Source: Deinococcus aquaticus | Lineage (GTDB): Bacteria > Deinococcota > Deinococci > Deinococcales > Deinococcaceae | DNA length: 64,000 nt | Assembly: GCF_028622095.1 (NCBI RefSeq) | Contig: NZ_CP115165.1 | Span: 3,067,216 to 3,131,215 of the forward strand | Reading direction: 5' to 3' | Part shown: positions 7,970-16,512 of the stretch, in pieces | Numbering within the stretch: position 1 is the stretch's first letter | Layout of the letters: every line of letters begins with the position of its first letter | Notes under the pieces: model-generated | Database searches by the model: none | What the model saw: only the letters and a program-made list of their open reading frames with translations | Told to the model about the DNA's origin: nothing | Program-made: the position numbers and the translations under genes

Positions 7970-8130
7970 CCGTGAAGGCGCGGGGCCGTCACCCCAGGTG
8001 AAGACCTCCCCAGGTCCAGCGGTCCAGTCAAATGGGCCAGTCAAGTGGGCCAGCCGGTCGGTTCAGGCAGGTGGCCCGGCACAGGGAGATGGGCGTCCTG
8101 TCCCGCCTGCACGCCCGGAATCCGCAGCAG
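7970..8130. other. Gene-free stretch with a short tandem repeat
   Basis: Between malQ and the amidase terminator no gene is seen. Two adjacent 13-bp units at 8027-8039 and 8040-8052 (GTCAARTGGGCCA) differ at one base. No further function is evident. Confidence 0.5.
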
Positions 8131-8165
8131 AAAGCCCGGTCAACCCGTCTGTCTGGGCGACCGGG
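8131..8165 (-). terminator. Terminator of the amidase gene
   Basis: CCCGGTC (8135-8141) pairs with GACCGGG (8159-8165), with extra CCCG/GGG pairing inside. On the minus strand the stem is followed by CTTTCT. Confidence 0.7.
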
Positions 8166-8174
8166 CAGCCCCGC

Positions 8175-9341
8175 CTACTTGGTGTTCAGGAAGTCCAGAA
8201 TGGCGCGCGCTAGGGCCTGCGCCAGTTGTTCGCGGTACGCGGCGGAGGCCAGTCTGGGCCCCTCGACCGGGTGGGACCCAAAGCCCACCTCGACCAGAAT
8301 GGCGGGCGTGGTGGGGTTACGGATCACGTAGAAGGCGTCGGTCTGCACGCCCCGGTTCACGGCTCCGGTCGCGGCGATCAGGCGGGACTGCACCTTCTGC
8401 GCCAGCTGACGGCTGAACGAGATCTTGGCCTGGGCCAGAATGTCACCCAGCAGGTTCTGCGCGGTGTTCGCCGCCTGACGGGTCAGCTGCTCGCCGAGGC
8501 TGCCGCCACCGTTTTCCTGCACGGCCAGGTTGCGGTTACTGCCGGCCAGCGGCTGCCCGAAGTAGTACGTCTCGATGCCCTGCGCGGACGCTCCGGCCGA
8601 GTTCACGTGAATGCTGACGAACGCGCTGACCTGCCCGTTATTCGCCAGCCGCGACCGGGCCTCCAGGTCGGCGCTCTTGTTGGTGCTCAGGTGCCGGTCC
8701 GTGGTGCGGGTCATGGTCACGTCCACCCCATGGCGTTGCAGTTCGGCGCGGGTGCGCAGAGCCACGTCCAGCGTGACGTCCTCCTCGGTGACCCAGCGGC
8801 TGACCATACCGGGATCGATGCCGCCGTGCCCGGCGTCCAGCACCACGCGCGGGCGGGTGGCGGCCGTACTGGCCGGGCGGGTCACGGCGACCGGGCGGGC
8901 GGCCGCCGCAGCCGGCGGGCGCGCCGCCGTGGCCGCTGCCGGAATGGCCGACGCGGCCGCGCTGGTGGGCACGTCGATCACCAGCCGCGCGGGCTGACCG
9001 CCACCGGCTGGCAGGACGCTGCTTCTGGCGCTGCTGTGCCCGGCGGCCAGCGTGACCGTGACCGTGCGGCCCGACACGGCGTACGCGGTGACGCCCGCCG
9101 CGTTCAGGGGGCCCTGTTCGCTGGGCAGCGACACGCCGAGTTTCACGGTGATGGATTGCGACGCCACCTTCGCGCTGACGCTGGGCGCGCCGCCCGAGGC
9201 GGGCAGGTCGAACACCAGTCGGGTGTACCCATCGTGGGAACCGACGCGGGGGGCCGCCTGCCCCGAGGTGAACAGGAGCGCGCCGGCCAGCGCGGCGGCG
9301 GTCAGCAGGGACCGCGTGGAGGGAACAATCTGACGCTTCAC
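8175..9341 (-). CDS. N-acetylmuramoyl-L-alanine amidase (Amidase_3 with AMIN-like N-domain)
   Basis: 388 residues. A signal peptide (RSLLTAAALAGALLFTSGQA) is followed by an AMIN-like beta domain (VGSHDGYTRLVFDLP ... GYRVxV-like repeats), an Ala/Pro linker and a C-terminal zinc amidase domain. Zinc and catalytic positions are visible in VVLDAGHGGIDPG (His), TEEDVTLD (Glu), AFVSIHVNSA (His) and AILVEVGFGSHP (Glu). It cleaves the amide bond between MurNAc and the peptide stem during cell separation. GTG 9341 was chosen because a TACACT -10 box lies 7 nt upstream and the signal peptide starts there; the open frame extends much further upstream but reads through the oppositely transcribed LptA-like gene. 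Confidence 0.92.
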   Translation of the reverse strand: MKRQIVPSTRSLLTAAALAGALLFTSGQAAPRVGSHDGYTRLVFDLPASGGAPSVSAKVASQSITVKLGVSLPSEQGPLNAAGVTAYAVSGRTVTVTLAAGHSSARSSVLPAGGGQPARLVIDVPTSAAASAIPAAATAARPPAAAAARPVAVTRPASTAATRPRVVLDAGHGGIDPGMVSRWVTEEDVTLDVALRTRAELQRHGVDVTMTRTTDRHLSTNKSADLEARSRLANNGQVSAFVSIHVNSAGASAQGIETYYFGQPLAGSNRNLAVQENGGGSLGEQLTRQAANTAQNLLGDILAQAKISFSRQLAQKVQSRLIAATGAVNRGVQTDAFYVIRNPTTPAILVEVGFGSHPVEGPRLASAAYREQLAQALARAILDFLNTK

Positions 9342-9348
9342 TGCGCGG

Positions 9349-9354
9349 AGTGTA
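9349..9354 (-). promoter_or_regulatory. -10 box, leaderless promoter of the amidase gene
   Basis: TACACT on the minus strand, 7 nt before GTG 9341. Confidence 0.7.
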
Positions 9355-9497
9355 GCGCCCACGCCCACCCAGCCGGGTGGGAACGCATGAGCCGGGACCG
9401 CCCCAGATGAGAAGGCCGCGCCGCGTTCCCCGGTCCGGGGCAGGCCACCTGAACCGAACCTGACGGGCCTCCTCACGCCGCTCAGCGCCCCGCCCGC

Positions 9498-9503
9498 TAC
9501 GGT
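9498..9503 (+). promoter_or_regulatory. -10 box, leaderless promoter of the LptA-like gene
   Basis: TACGGT, 7 nt before ATG 9511; it favours that start over a GTG three codons upstream. Confidence 0.6.
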
Positions 9504-9510
9504 GGGTCTC

Positions 9511-10176
9511 ATGAAGCGCACCCCCTCCCCCACCCTGACGCGTCTGCTGACCGGCACGCTGACGGCCCTGACCCTGGCCGTGGGCAGCGCGCAGGCCGTC
9601 ACGTTCGGCGGCCTGAACGTCACGCCGCGCGGCCCGCAGAACCTGAACCTCGAAACCGGCGCGACCGACCTGCCGCAGGGCGGCACCGCCACCGACAGTC
9701 GCGGCGGCGTGAAACTGACGGCGGCCCGCATGCAATTGCAACCGGGGCAACTGCTGAGCGCGCAGGGCGCGACCATCACCACCCGGCAGGGCGGCACCCT
9801 GAAAGCCGCGCAGGTCACGTACGACCTGAAGGCTGGAACGGTCACCGCCACCGGGAACGTCACGTACGACGACGCCCGCTTCACGGCCCTCAGCGCGCCC
9901 AGCATGACCCTGAACGTCAAGACCGGCTTCGTGACCGCGCGCGGCGGCGTGAAGGCCAGCAAGCCCGCCATGACCGGCGCCGCGCTGGCCTTCGACCCCA
10001 GCACCATGCAGGCCATGCTGTCCGGCCCGTACCGCGTGAACCAGGGCACCCTGCGCGCCGACACGGCCGCCCCCGCTGGGCGCCTGCTGCTGGTGTTCAG
10101 CGCCCGCTCAGTCGTGCGCGCCACCGAGGACCCCGACAGCAGTAACCGCAACCGCTTCGAACCGTACCTGCGGTGA
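9511..10176 (+). CDS. LptA/OstA-like periplasmic beta-jellyroll protein
   Basis: 221 residues. Signal peptide LLTGTLTALTLAVGSAQA, then a repetitive all-beta domain of LptA/OstA type: LTAARMQLQPGQLLSAQGATI, GTLKAAQVTYDLKAGTVTATGNVTYDD and MTLNVKTGFVTARGGV. In diderms such proteins form a bridge for lipopolysaccharide transport; Deinococcus has an outer membrane without classical LPS, so the cargo here is unknown. Together with the giant TamB gene at 34-44 kb it points to envelope lipid transport machinery. It ends just before an R2 palindrome shared with the convergent rrf2-like gene. Confidence 0.8.
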   Translation: MKRTPSPTLTRLLTGTLTALTLAVGSAQAVTFGGLNVTPRGPQNLNLETGATDLPQGGTATDSRGGVKLTAARMQLQPGQLLSAQGATITTRQGGTLKAAQVTYDLKAGTVTATGNVTYDDARFTALSAPSMTLNVKTGFVTARGGVKASKPAMTGAALAFDPSTMQAMLSGPYRVNQGTLRADTAAPAGRLLLVFSARSVVRATEDPDSSNRNRFEPYLR

Positions 10177-10177
10177 G

Positions 10178-10240
10178 TTGATGGTCGAAAGTCGATGGTT
10201 GATGGAGGGGCGTTCCTTCCATTAACCATCGACTTTTAAC
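10178..10240. repeat. Family R2 palindromic repeat / bidirectional terminator
   Basis: AAAGTCGATGGTTGATGGA (10188-10206) pairs with TCCATTAACCATCGACTTT (10218-10236), with few mismatches, between the convergent LptA-like and Rrf2 genes. It ends in TTTT and is likely a terminator for both. Confidence 0.75.
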
Positions 10241-10251
10241 CTGTGCCCTGC

Positions 10252-10719
10252 TTACGCGTTGGGTTTCAGGAGGTGGCCGAGGCAGTGGCCGTAACTGACG
10301 CCCTGCTGCGCGTCGATCACGAGGTCCTGCACGCTGAACTCCTGCAACACGCCCAGCATGGCGTCGCGCATGCGGGTGTAGATGGTGGTGCGGGCGTGGC
10401 AGCGGTCCTCCTCGGGGCAGTGCTCGTGCCAGTTGAGGCTGATACAGGACAGCGGCGCGACCGGCCCGTCGATGGCGCGCACGACCTCGCACAGGCTGAT
10501 CAGCTGCGGGCGGCGCGACAGCGCGTAGCCGCCGCCGATGCCTTTCTTGCTCTTCACGACGCCCTTGGCGGTCAGGGCCGCCAGGATGCGCACCAGGTAG
10601 GGGCGGTGAACGCCGGTCGATTCGCTGATTTCCTCGCTGGACACCCAGCGGGCCGGGTCCTGGGTGCCCAGGAATCCCAGTGCCTGAAAGGCGTACACGT
10701 CGGTGGCTGAAAGCCGCAT
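10252..10719 (-). CDS. Rrf2 family transcriptional regulator with three-cysteine cluster
   Basis: 155 residues. The N-terminal winged helix shows [42 protein letters not shown], the standard Rrf2 DNA-binding region. The iron-sulfur ligand loop has C92, C101 and C107 ([13 protein letters not shown]), which is the IscR/NsrR-type arrangement, so a [2Fe-2S] or [4Fe-4S] sensor for Fe-S status, NO or redox stress is likely. There is an additional Cys near the C-terminus (YGHCLGH). ATG 10719 sits 7 nt after a TACACT -10. Convergent with the LptA-like gene; no isc/suf genes are adjacent, so its targets are elsewhere or unknown. Confidence 0.9.
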   Translation of the reverse strand: MRLSATDVYAFQALGFLGTQDPARWVSSEEISESTGVHRPYLVRILAALTAKGVVKSKKGIGGGYALSRRPQLISLCEVVRAIDGPVAPLSCISLNWHEHCPEEDRCHARTTIYTRMRDAMLGVLQEFSVQDLVIDAQQGVSYGHCLGHLLKPNA

Positions 10720-10726
10720 GGCAGGC

Positions 10727-10732
10727 AGTGTA
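10727..10732 (-). promoter_or_regulatory. -10 box, leaderless promoter of the Rrf2 gene
   Basis: TACACT on the minus strand, 7 nt before ATG 10719. Confidence 0.7.
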
Positions 10733-10790
10733 CCGCGCCGCGCGCCCACACCACCCCAGGGTATGAGGTTGGGGGAGTGGGGACTTCAGT

Positions 10791-10820
10791 CGAGGGTTGT
10801 CAGTCCCGCATCAACCCTCG
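10791..10820 (-). terminator. Hairpin overlapping the DUF1028 stop codon
   Basis: CGAGGGTTG/CAACCCTCG form a 9-bp stem with a 12-nt loop. The stop codon TGA lies at the stem edge. No T-run follows, so termination is uncertain. Confidence 0.4.
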
Positions 10821-11671
10821 GCGCCGTACCGCTGCTGGAGGTACGCCAGCGCGACGGGGTCCACCTGACCGCCGGGCACCCAGCGTTCCTCCAGGTTCTC
10901 GGTGCCGAACAGTGCCCAGGCGGCCGCTTCGGTGTCGGCATCCCAGGGTCCGGCGGGCAGAGCGGCTGCGTGCCCCTGGCGGATCAGCAGGGCCCGCAGC
11001 CAGTCCAGCTGCTCCGGCGTGAGGGGACGGGTGGTTTCGGGGCGGGTGAACAGCAGGTCGTGCACGTCGAGCAGGCGGGCCAGTTCCGCGCAGGGGGCGG
11101 CGTGGTCGTCGGCGCGCAGGTTCACCCAGTCGTCGGTCAGGCCCCCGTAGCCGCGCCCGGGTCCGGCGCACAGCAGGGCGGCCGACTGACGACCCCGGCT
11201 GTCCCCTCCGGCCGCGTCGCCGGCCATCAGGGCGGCCAGCAGGCGGCGCGGCAGGGGCAGGTCCGTTCCGGCTTCCCAGGCGGCGCGCATGGCGGTCACG
11301 ACGCCCGCCCCGGCCAGGATGTTGCCCTGGATCGCCACGTCCGGCGCGGCGTACCCGCCCGCCCAGGCGTGGCAGCCGGGGCCGGTGAAGGTGGCGCTGC
11401 CGCCGCTGGCGGCTACCAGCCCGAACTGCCGCTGCGCGATGCCGGGGTCGGTCGCCTGGAAGTGCGCGCTGACCGCCTGCGCGTCCAGGCCGCTGCTCAG
11501 CAGGCGCAGGCCTTCCGGGCCGAAGGTGGGGTTCACGTAACTCTGGGTGGCGACGGCGCCCACGCCGCCCTGCACGAACGGCACCAGCGCGCCCACGGCC
11601 AGGAATTTGCTGGCGACGGCCACGCCCAGGTCGCCCGTGCGGGCGTCACGGCCCACGATGGAAAAGGTCAT
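10811..11671 (-). CDS. DUF1028 family protein with C-terminal peptidoglycan-binding-like domain
   Basis: 286 residues. The first ~200 residues are DUF1028, an Ntn-hydrolase-like fold: [58 protein letters not shown] and IQGNILAG. The last ~70 residues ([19 protein letters not shown] ... [19 protein letters not shown]) look like the short peptidoglycan-binding domain often fused to DUF1028. No signal peptide is visible. Biochemical activity of the family is not established. ATG 11671 lies 7 nt after TACCCT. Divergent from pyrF across about 84 bp. Confidence 0.88.
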   Translation of the reverse strand: MTFSIVGRDARTGDLGVAVASKFLAVGALVPFVQGGVGAVATQSYVNPTFGPEGLRLLSSGLDAQAVSAHFQATDPGIAQRQFGLVAASGGSATFTGPGCHAWAGGYAAPDVAIQGNILAGAGVVTAMRAAWEAGTDLPLPRRLLAALMAGDAAGGDSRGRQSAALLCAGPGRGYGGLTDDWVNLRADDHAAPCAELARLLDVHDLLFTRPETTRPLTPEQLDWLRALLIRQGHAAALPAGPWDADTEAAAWALFGTENLEERWVPGGQVDPVALAYLQQRYGAEG

Positions 11672-11678
11672 GCGTGTC

Positions 11679-11684
11679 AGGGTA
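11679..11684 (-). promoter_or_regulatory. -10 box, leaderless promoter of the DUF1028 gene
   Basis: TACCCT on the minus strand, 7 nt before ATG 11671. Confidence 0.65.
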
Positions 11685-11741
11685 GCGTCTGCGCGGGGGC
11701 GTCCGGTCAGGGTGCGTGGACGGGCCGGAGGGCAGATGCGG

Positions 11742-11747
11742 TAGCCT
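11742..11747 (+). promoter_or_regulatory. Possible -10 box of pyrF
   Basis: TAGCCT lies 8 nt before ATG 11756, slightly longer than the usual 6-7 nt spacing in this window. Confidence 0.45.
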
Positions 11748-11755
11748 CGGACCCG

Positions 11756-12556
11756 ATGAACTTTGCGCAGGCTGTCACCGACCGAACCCGCCGCCTGAAC
11801 ACCCGCCTGTGCGTGGGCCTGGACCCCCGCCTAGGCGAGTACCGAGACGCCGCGCACCTGCGCGCCCACACGCTGGACGTGCTGGAGGCAACCGCACCGT
11901 ACGCCGCGTGCGTCAAGCCGCAACTGGCGTTCTACGAGGCGCTGGGCCTGGAAGGAATGCGCATTCTGGAGGACGTGTGCGCGGCCGCCCGCACGCTGGG
12001 CCTGCCCGTGCTGCTGGACGCCAAACGCGGCGATATCGGCAGCACCGCGCAGGCGTACGCGCAGGGCTGGCTGACCGGACGGCACGCGGGCACGGCCCTG
12101 ACCGTCAATCCCTTCCTGGGCTTCGAGACCCTGACGCCGTTCGTGGAGACGGCCCGCGTCAGTGGCGGCGCGGTGTTCGTGCTGGTCAAGACCAGCAACC
12201 CCGGACAGGCGGACCTTCAGGGGCACGGCGTCAGCGAACGCGTGGCCGACGAGATCACGCGCCTGAACGCCGCCGAGGACGGCGAGTACGCCAGTGTCGG
12301 CGCGGTCGTGGGCGCCACGCACCCGCAGGATCTCGCGGCGTTCCGCGCCCGGATGCCGCGCGCCCTGCTGCTGCTGCCGGGCCTGGGCGCGCAGGGTGCC
12401 ACGGCGGCGCAACTGGCCCCCGCCTTCGATGCGGGCGGAACCGGGGCGCTGGCCAGCGCCAGCCGGGGCGTGCAGTACGCGCGGGGTCTGGACGTACCGG
12501 CCAGCGTGCAGGCCGCCCGTACCTTCCGCGACGAACTGAACGCCGCACTGGCCTAA
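11756..12556 (+). CDS. pyrF: Orotidine 5'-phosphate decarboxylase (type 2)
   Basis: 266 residues. It starts [26 protein letters not shown], has the catalytic [13 protein letters not shown] (Lys/Asp network), the [14 protein letters not shown] region before it, and phosphate-binding LPGLGAQGA near the C-terminus with ASRGVQYA. It decarboxylates OMP to UMP, the last step of de novo pyrimidine synthesis. Length and DAKRGD motif fit the type 2 subfamily. It stands alone, without other pyr genes in the window. A complete R1 repeat begins about 12 bp after its stop. Confidence 0.96.
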   Translation: MNFAQAVTDRTRRLNTRLCVGLDPRLGEYRDAAHLRAHTLDVLEATAPYAACVKPQLAFYEALGLEGMRILEDVCAAARTLGLPVLLDAKRGDIGSTAQAYAQGWLTGRHAGTALTVNPFLGFETLTPFVETARVSGGAVFVLVKTSNPGQADLQGHGVSERVADEITRLNAAEDGEYASVGAVVGATHPQDLAAFRARMPRALLLLPGLGAQGATAAQLAPAFDAGGTGALASASRGVQYARGLDVPASVQAARTFRDELNAALA

Positions 12557-12567
12557 GCGGGCAGCGT

Positions 12568-12705
12568 CATACGGATTCCGTCTGTTTCGTTGACAACCCG
12601 GAAACGCACCGGGTTGCCAACTCCACGCCCGGAGGGGCGTTTCTCTCCCACTCGCATCCGCTCGGATTGAATGGCTTACAGAGCCATTCAATCCGAGTCC
12701 GTATC
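12568..12705 (-). repeat. Dispersed structured repeat, family R1 (complete copy with terminal inverted repeats)
   Basis: About 138 bp bounded by ATACGGATTCCG and its imperfect inverse ending in TCCGTAT. Inside are two hairpins: GATTGAATGGCT/AGCCATTCAATC and CAACCCGG/CCGGGTTG. The reverse complement aligns along nearly its whole length with 796-925. The right end touches the EamA gene stop, so it could serve as its terminator. Confidence 0.85.
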
Positions 12706-13591
12706 ACTCCACGGGCGGGTGCTTCTCGGCGGGTTGCAGGCTGAGCAGCAGGGCGGCCCCGATGACCAGGGCGGCGCCCAGCAGGGCCAGTGGCGCGGGA
12801 CGCTCTCCGAACAGTGCGGCGGCCAGCGCGGCGGCCACGACGGGTTCCAGGCTGGCGATCACGCTGGCGCGCGTGGCGTTCAGGCGGCGCAGGCCCGCGC
12901 TGTACGCCAGGTACGCCAGGTACGTGCTGAAGAACGACAGGGCGATCAGGCTGCCCCAGGCGGGCGCGGTCTTGGCGCTGAACGTCACGAACGGCAGCAG
13001 GCACACGGCCCCCACGGGCAGCGCGACGGCCAGCAGCGCGGGCGGCGCGTACCGGTCGAAGAAGGCGCGGCCGTAGATGTAGTACAGCGAGTACGTGAAC
13101 CCGGCCGTCAGGCCCAGGCCCAGCGCGGCCGGGCTGACGGTCACGCCCTGCCCCCCGCCCAGGCTGATCAGGCCGATGCCGCCCAGCGTGCCGCCGATGG
13201 CGAGGGCCTCGCGCCGGCCCAGGCGTTCGCGCCACGCCGCCCAGCCGATCAGGGCGACGAAGGCGGGCGCGGTGTACAGCAGCACGCTGGCGAGGCTCGC
13301 GCCGCCCGCCCGGACGGCCAGCTGGTAACTGCCGTAGAACACGCTGACGCCCGCCACGCCGAACGCGGCCGTGACGAGCAGGTCCCGGCCGCGTGGCAGG
13401 GGCGCGCGGATCACGGCCGTGTGCAGCGCGTACAGCCCTCCGGCCAGGGCGGCGCGCCAGAACGCGACTTCCAGCGGGGCGATCCCGGCCGCCTGCGCCT
13501 GCTTGCCCAGGATGCCCAGCAGGCCCCACAGGACGGCGGCGGTCAGGATCAGCAGCGGCGCGGGAATCAGGGCGCGGGGCGCGGCGGTCAT
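12704..13591 (-). CDS. EamA/DMT family transporter
   Basis: 295 residues with ten predicted membrane helices in two EamA repeats (for example [20 protein letters not shown] in the first and [18 protein letters not shown] opening the second). The drug/metabolite transporter superfamily exports amino acids, nucleosides or other metabolites; the substrate is not predictable. ATG 13591 overlaps the stop of the upstream gene (ATGA), so the two genes are coupled. The C-terminus ends [12 protein letters not shown]. The open frame extends seven codons upstream of this ATG, but the overlap makes 13591 the more natural start. Confidence 0.9.
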   Translation of the reverse strand: MTAAPRALIPAPLLILTAAVLWGLLGILGKQAQAAGIAPLEVAFWRAALAGGLYALHTAVIRAPLPRGRDLLVTAAFGVAGVSVFYGSYQLAVRAGGASLASVLLYTAPAFVALIGWAAWRERLGRREALAIGGTLGGIGLISLGGGQGVTVSPAALGLGLTAGFTYSLYYIYGRAFFDRYAPPALLAVALPVGAVCLLPFVTFSAKTAPAWGSLIALSFFSTYLAYLAYSAGLRRLNATRASVIASLEPVVAAALAAALFGERPAPLALLGAALVIGAALLLSLQPAEKHPPVE

Positions 13592-14346
13592 GAACGGGAC
13601 GGGCCGCGCCACACGACGGCGGTGGCGATCACGGTGATCAGCAGTCCCAGGCCGCCCAGAACGATCAGGGCGATGCTGACCCAGTCGCGCGTTTCGCCCA
13701 CGGCGGCCAGGGTGTCGTTCGTGAAGGCCTGCGTGTCCCCGGCGGCGGCCAGCACGTCGACCGGGGTGGGTGCGCCAGTCCGGCCGGCCTGAAGCGCGGT
13801 CGGCTGGGTGCCCGGCCCGGGTTTCAGGAGTCCGCCCGCGGACAGGGGCGTGTACACGCTGTTAGTGACCCAGTAGCCGTAGTTCCCGGTGGGCACGGCC
13901 GTGTCGATGATCAGGCTGGTGCCCTGCACCTGCACGGTCGGGGCGGCGCGGGTGGTCAGGGTGCCCAGGGTGTTCGCTTCGTGCAGGGTGGCGCCGGTGC
14001 CCGTGACTCGCAGGTGGTACTGCCAGCCGCCCTGCTCGCGGACGCGCAGGCCAGTATCGGCCAGCACCTGCTGCCCGCCCAGCGCACCCTTGATAAAGAT
14101 ATCGGTGACGCCGGCGCTGAAGCCGCTGGGGGCGTTCCAGGGGTTGCCCATCTGCCCGAAACTGACGGTAAAGCGCATGGTGTCGCCGCTGCTGTCGGCG
14201 GCGAAGGCGCGCAGGTCCAGCATCTCGGCCGTGACGGCAGGCCGGGTGGGAAGGATGTACCCGCCGTCACCGCGCGCGTCTCCGGCGGGGTCGGCGATGG
14301 TCAGCTGGGAGGCGAGCAGCGGGATGGAGAGCATGGGCAACAGCAC
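13588..14346 (-). CDS. Secreted, membrane-anchored glucodextranase-type DOMON-like protein
   Basis: 252 residues. A short signal sequence ([11 protein letters not shown]) is followed by a beta-rich region [20 protein letters not shown] ... [43 protein letters not shown], which matches the C-terminal glucodextranase-B/DOMON-like domain that binds sugars or heme in S-layer-anchored amylopullulanases. One C-terminal membrane helix ([23 protein letters not shown]) anchors it. GTG 14346 was chosen because a TATACT -10 box lies exactly 7 nt upstream. Coupled by ATGA to the EamA transporter downstream. Ligand unknown. Confidence 0.75.
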   Translation of the reverse strand: MLLPMLSIPLLASQLTIADPAGDARGDGGYILPTRPAVTAEMLDLRAFAADSSGDTMRFTVSFGQMGNPWNAPSGFSAGVTDIFIKGALGGQQVLADTGLRVREQGGWQYHLRVTGTGATLHEANTLGTLTTRAAPTVQVQGTSLIIDTAVPTGNYGYWVTNSVYTPLSAGGLLKPGPGTQPTALQAGRTGAPTPVDVLAAAGDTQAFTNDTLAAVGETRDWVSIALIVLGGLGLLITVIATAVVWRGPSRS

Positions 14347-14353
14347 GCACGGC

Positions 14354-14359
14354 AGTATA
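14354..14359 (-). promoter_or_regulatory. -10 box, leaderless promoter of the DOMON-like gene
   Basis: TATACT on the minus strand, 7 nt before GTG 14346; it fixes the start. Confidence 0.7.
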
Positions 14360-14465
14360 GGCGGCGCTGCGGGCGCTGCGTGTGGGCCGCGTGCGCCCGC
14401 ACAGGCGCGGGCCCGGAGCGCCGCCGACGGGCGCCGACTGTGGGGGCCTGACGGCGGCAAGTACA

Positions 14466-14512
14466 AGTACAGGTGAATTGAACGGCTTGACAGGCCGTTC
14501 AATCGGAGTCCG
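14466..14512 (+). repeat. Dispersed repeat R1, short partial copy
   Basis: Only the terminal hairpin (TTGAACGGCT...GGCCGTTCAATC) and the TIR (GGAGTCCGTAT) remain, immediately beyond the proB stop. It may act as the proB terminator. Confidence 0.7.
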
Positions 14513-14514
14513 TA

Positions 14515-15606
14515 TTACAGGCGCACGAGGTCGTCGCGGTGCACGGCTTCCGGGCCGTACGTGAAGCCCAGCAGGCCCTCGATGTCGCGGGAGTGGTGCC
14601 CGGCCAGGCGGGTCAGGTCCGCCGAGGCGTAGCGGGTCAGGCCGCGCGCGATCTCGTGGCCGTCCGGGTCGATCAGGCGGATGGTGTGCCCCCGCCGGAA
14701 GGTGCCCTCGACCTGCGTGATCCCGGCAGGCAGCAAGCTCCCGCCGCGTTCGCGGACGGCGCGGGCCGCCCCGGCGTCCAGCAGGACGCGCCCGGCGGCG
14801 ATCTCGGCCAGAATCCAGCGTTTGCGGGCTTCCAGGCGGGTGCCGGCGGCCAGGAAGCGGGTGCCGATGGCCTCGCCGCCCACGATGCGGACCAGGGCGT
14901 CCGGCGCGTCACCGGGCGCGATCACGACGGGGGTGCCGGCGCGCGTGGCGATCTCAGCCGCCTGGATCTTGGTGTGCATGCCGCCCGTGCCGCGGTGCGA
15001 TCCGGCCCCTCCGGCGCGGGCCCAGACGTCCGGGGTCACGCGTTCCACGATCGGGATCAGTGTGGCCGTGGGGTCGCTGCGGGGGTCGGCGGTGTACAGG
15101 CCGGGCGCGTCGGTCAGGATGACCAGCAGGTCCGCCTCGGTCAGGTTCGCCACGAACGCCGAGAGGGTGTCGTTGTCCCCGACCTTGATCTGCTCCAGCG
15201 CGACGGCGTCGTTCTCGTTGATGATCGGCATGACGCCCCGCGCGAGGCAGGCGTCCAGGGTGGTGCGGGCGTTCAGGTAGCGGGTGCGGTCACGGAAGTC
15301 GTCGGCGGTCAGCAGGACCTGCGCGACCGGCAGGCCGTACAGGTCCGCCAGTTGCGCGTACGTGTGCATCAGGCGGCCCTGCCCGACGGCGGCCAGCAGT
15401 TGCTTCTCGGCCAGGGTGCGGTCGCGCGGCGGGAAGCCCAGCGCCTCCCAGCCGGCCAGGACGGCGCCGCTGGTGACCAGGACGGCCTCGTGCCCGGCGG
15501 CGCGCACGGCGGCCAGGCCGCGCATCAGGTCCACCAGTCGGGGGCGGTGCAGGCGGTCCGTGCCGGCGGTCAGGACGCTGGTGCCGAGTTTCAGTACTAC
15601 GCGCAT
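14515..15606 (-). CDS. proB: Glutamate 5-kinase
   Basis: 363 residues: an amino-acid-kinase domain (MRVVLKLGTSVLTAGT, AVLVTSGAVLAGWEALG, LTADDFRDRTRYLNARTTLDAC, IINENDAVALEQIKVGDNDTLSA, GTGGMHTKIQAAEIATRAG) followed by a C-terminal PUA domain (~275-363). It phosphorylates glutamate as the first step of proline synthesis and is usually feedback-inhibited by proline. proA is not in the window. ATG 15606 fits the conserved N-terminus and is 8 nt from a TATCCT -10; the open frame extends 15 codons further upstream without similarity. Confidence 0.96.
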   Translation of the reverse strand: MRVVLKLGTSVLTAGTDRLHRPRLVDLMRGLAAVRAAGHEAVLVTSGAVLAGWEALGFPPRDRTLAEKQLLAAVGQGRLMHTYAQLADLYGLPVAQVLLTADDFRDRTRYLNARTTLDACLARGVMPIINENDAVALEQIKVGDNDTLSAFVANLTEADLLVILTDAPGLYTADPRSDPTATLIPIVERVTPDVWARAGGAGSHRGTGGMHTKIQAAEIATRAGTPVVIAPGDAPDALVRIVGGEAIGTRFLAAGTRLEARKRWILAEIAAGRVLLDAGAARAVRERGGSLLPAGITQVEGTFRRGHTIRLIDPDGHEIARGLTRYASADLTRLAGHHSRDIEGLLGFTYGPEAVHRDDLVRL

Positions 15607-15614
15607 ACCAGCGC

Positions 15615-15620
15615 AGGATA
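15615..15620 (-). promoter_or_regulatory. -10 box of proB
   Basis: TATCCT on the minus strand, 8 nt before ATG 15606. Confidence 0.55.
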
Positions 15621-15720
15621 CGCGCCGCGCCGGGCCGCCCCTGCCGCGCACAGGCAGACAGACCCCGCGTGACCCGCCGCGCCCTGCCTTCCGTCAGGTT
15701 CCGGTCAGAGTGCAGGCGCT

Positions 15721-16422
15721 ATGAACAGGGCAGTGTTGAAACGTGACCTTCTTTTCGCTGTGATGGGCGGCGCGGCGCTCCTGACGGGCGTGGCGGCCGC
15801 GCAGACGGACCCGCCCCGGCCTGCACCGGACCCGGCGCTGGGGCCGCTGGAGGGCGTGCGGCGCTTCATGACGTCCTTTCAGCCGGCGCCGGGCGAGGCG
15901 TCCCTGCTGGCCTACGCCCGCCAGGAGGGGCTGGACTGGGCGGCCACGCAGAACCTGTTCGGAACGCAACTGACCGATCCGGGCAACCACTACCTGGAGT
16001 GGCGGGGCCTGAGTAACCGCGCGGGCGGCGCGGTGTTCACGACCGTGCGGGCCGCGACGTTCCTGCGCGCCGGGCAGGCGCTGCTGGTCCTGAATCGCGA
16101 GTGGTGCGCGGCCGGGCAGTGTCAGGTACGGCACGTGTTCGCGTGGCAGAGTGCGGGCATGTGGAAGGTCGTGCCGGAGGCCAGCGTGATTCCGGCCCTG
16201 CGTGACGAGGAGTTCACCGTGGGCCGCGCGCCCGCGTGCCTGCGCGGCGTGCCGCTGGGCGTGCAGTACCTTCCGGCGCGGCTGGGCACGACCCTGAACG
16301 TGCTGCCGCTGGTGCCGGAAGCCGCGCGGCGGGCCTGTGAGGCGGCGGGCGTGAACCTCAGCGCCGCGACCCGGCCTGTCACGCTGAACTGGACCGTCTC
16401 GGTCGGCAAGTTCCGCCGCTGA
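15721..16422 (+). CDS. Secreted protein of unknown function
   Basis: 233 residues. N-terminal signal peptide RDLLFAVMGGAALLTGVAAAQ with likely cleavage after AAA. The mature protein has four cysteines that could form two disulfides (NREWCAAGQCQVRH; APACLRGV; RRACEAAG), a Pro-rich start (PPRPAPDPALGPLEG) and mixed alpha/beta content. I do not recognise a family. Divergent from proB (about 115 bp apart), convergent with a TetR gene and followed by a clear terminator. Confidence 0.7.
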   Translation: MNRAVLKRDLLFAVMGGAALLTGVAAAQTDPPRPAPDPALGPLEGVRRFMTSFQPAPGEASLLAYARQEGLDWAATQNLFGTQLTDPGNHYLEWRGLSNRAGGAVFTTVRAATFLRAGQALLVLNREWCAAGQCQVRHVFAWQSAGMWKVVPEASVIPALRDEEFTVGRAPACLRGVPLGVQYLPARLGTTLNVLPLVPEAARRACEAAGVNLSAATRPVTLNWTVSVGKFRR

Positions 16423-16458
16423 GCCGCAGAGCAGCAGGGTTCACCGCAAACAAGCGTC

Positions 16459-16490
16459 AAGCGCCAGACACACGGCGTTCTGGCGCTTTC
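16459..16490 (+). terminator. Terminator after the secreted protein gene
   Basis: AAGCGCCAGA/TCTGGCGCTT form a 10-bp perfect stem with a 10-nt loop, followed by TC-rich sequence. It may also stop the convergent TetR gene. Confidence 0.8.
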
Positions 16491-16512
16491 ACTCTCCTGA
16501 AAAGGCGGCGCT

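Noticed and set aside
8027..8052. Possible CRISPR-like tandem units
   Set aside because: Only two adjacent 13-bp units without spacers; no cas genes in the window.
8175..10229. A 684-codon minus-strand frame covering the amidase and beyond
   Set aside because: The upstream ~295 codons lie antisense to the LptA-like gene and are low-complexity; signal peptide and -10 box place the start at 9341.
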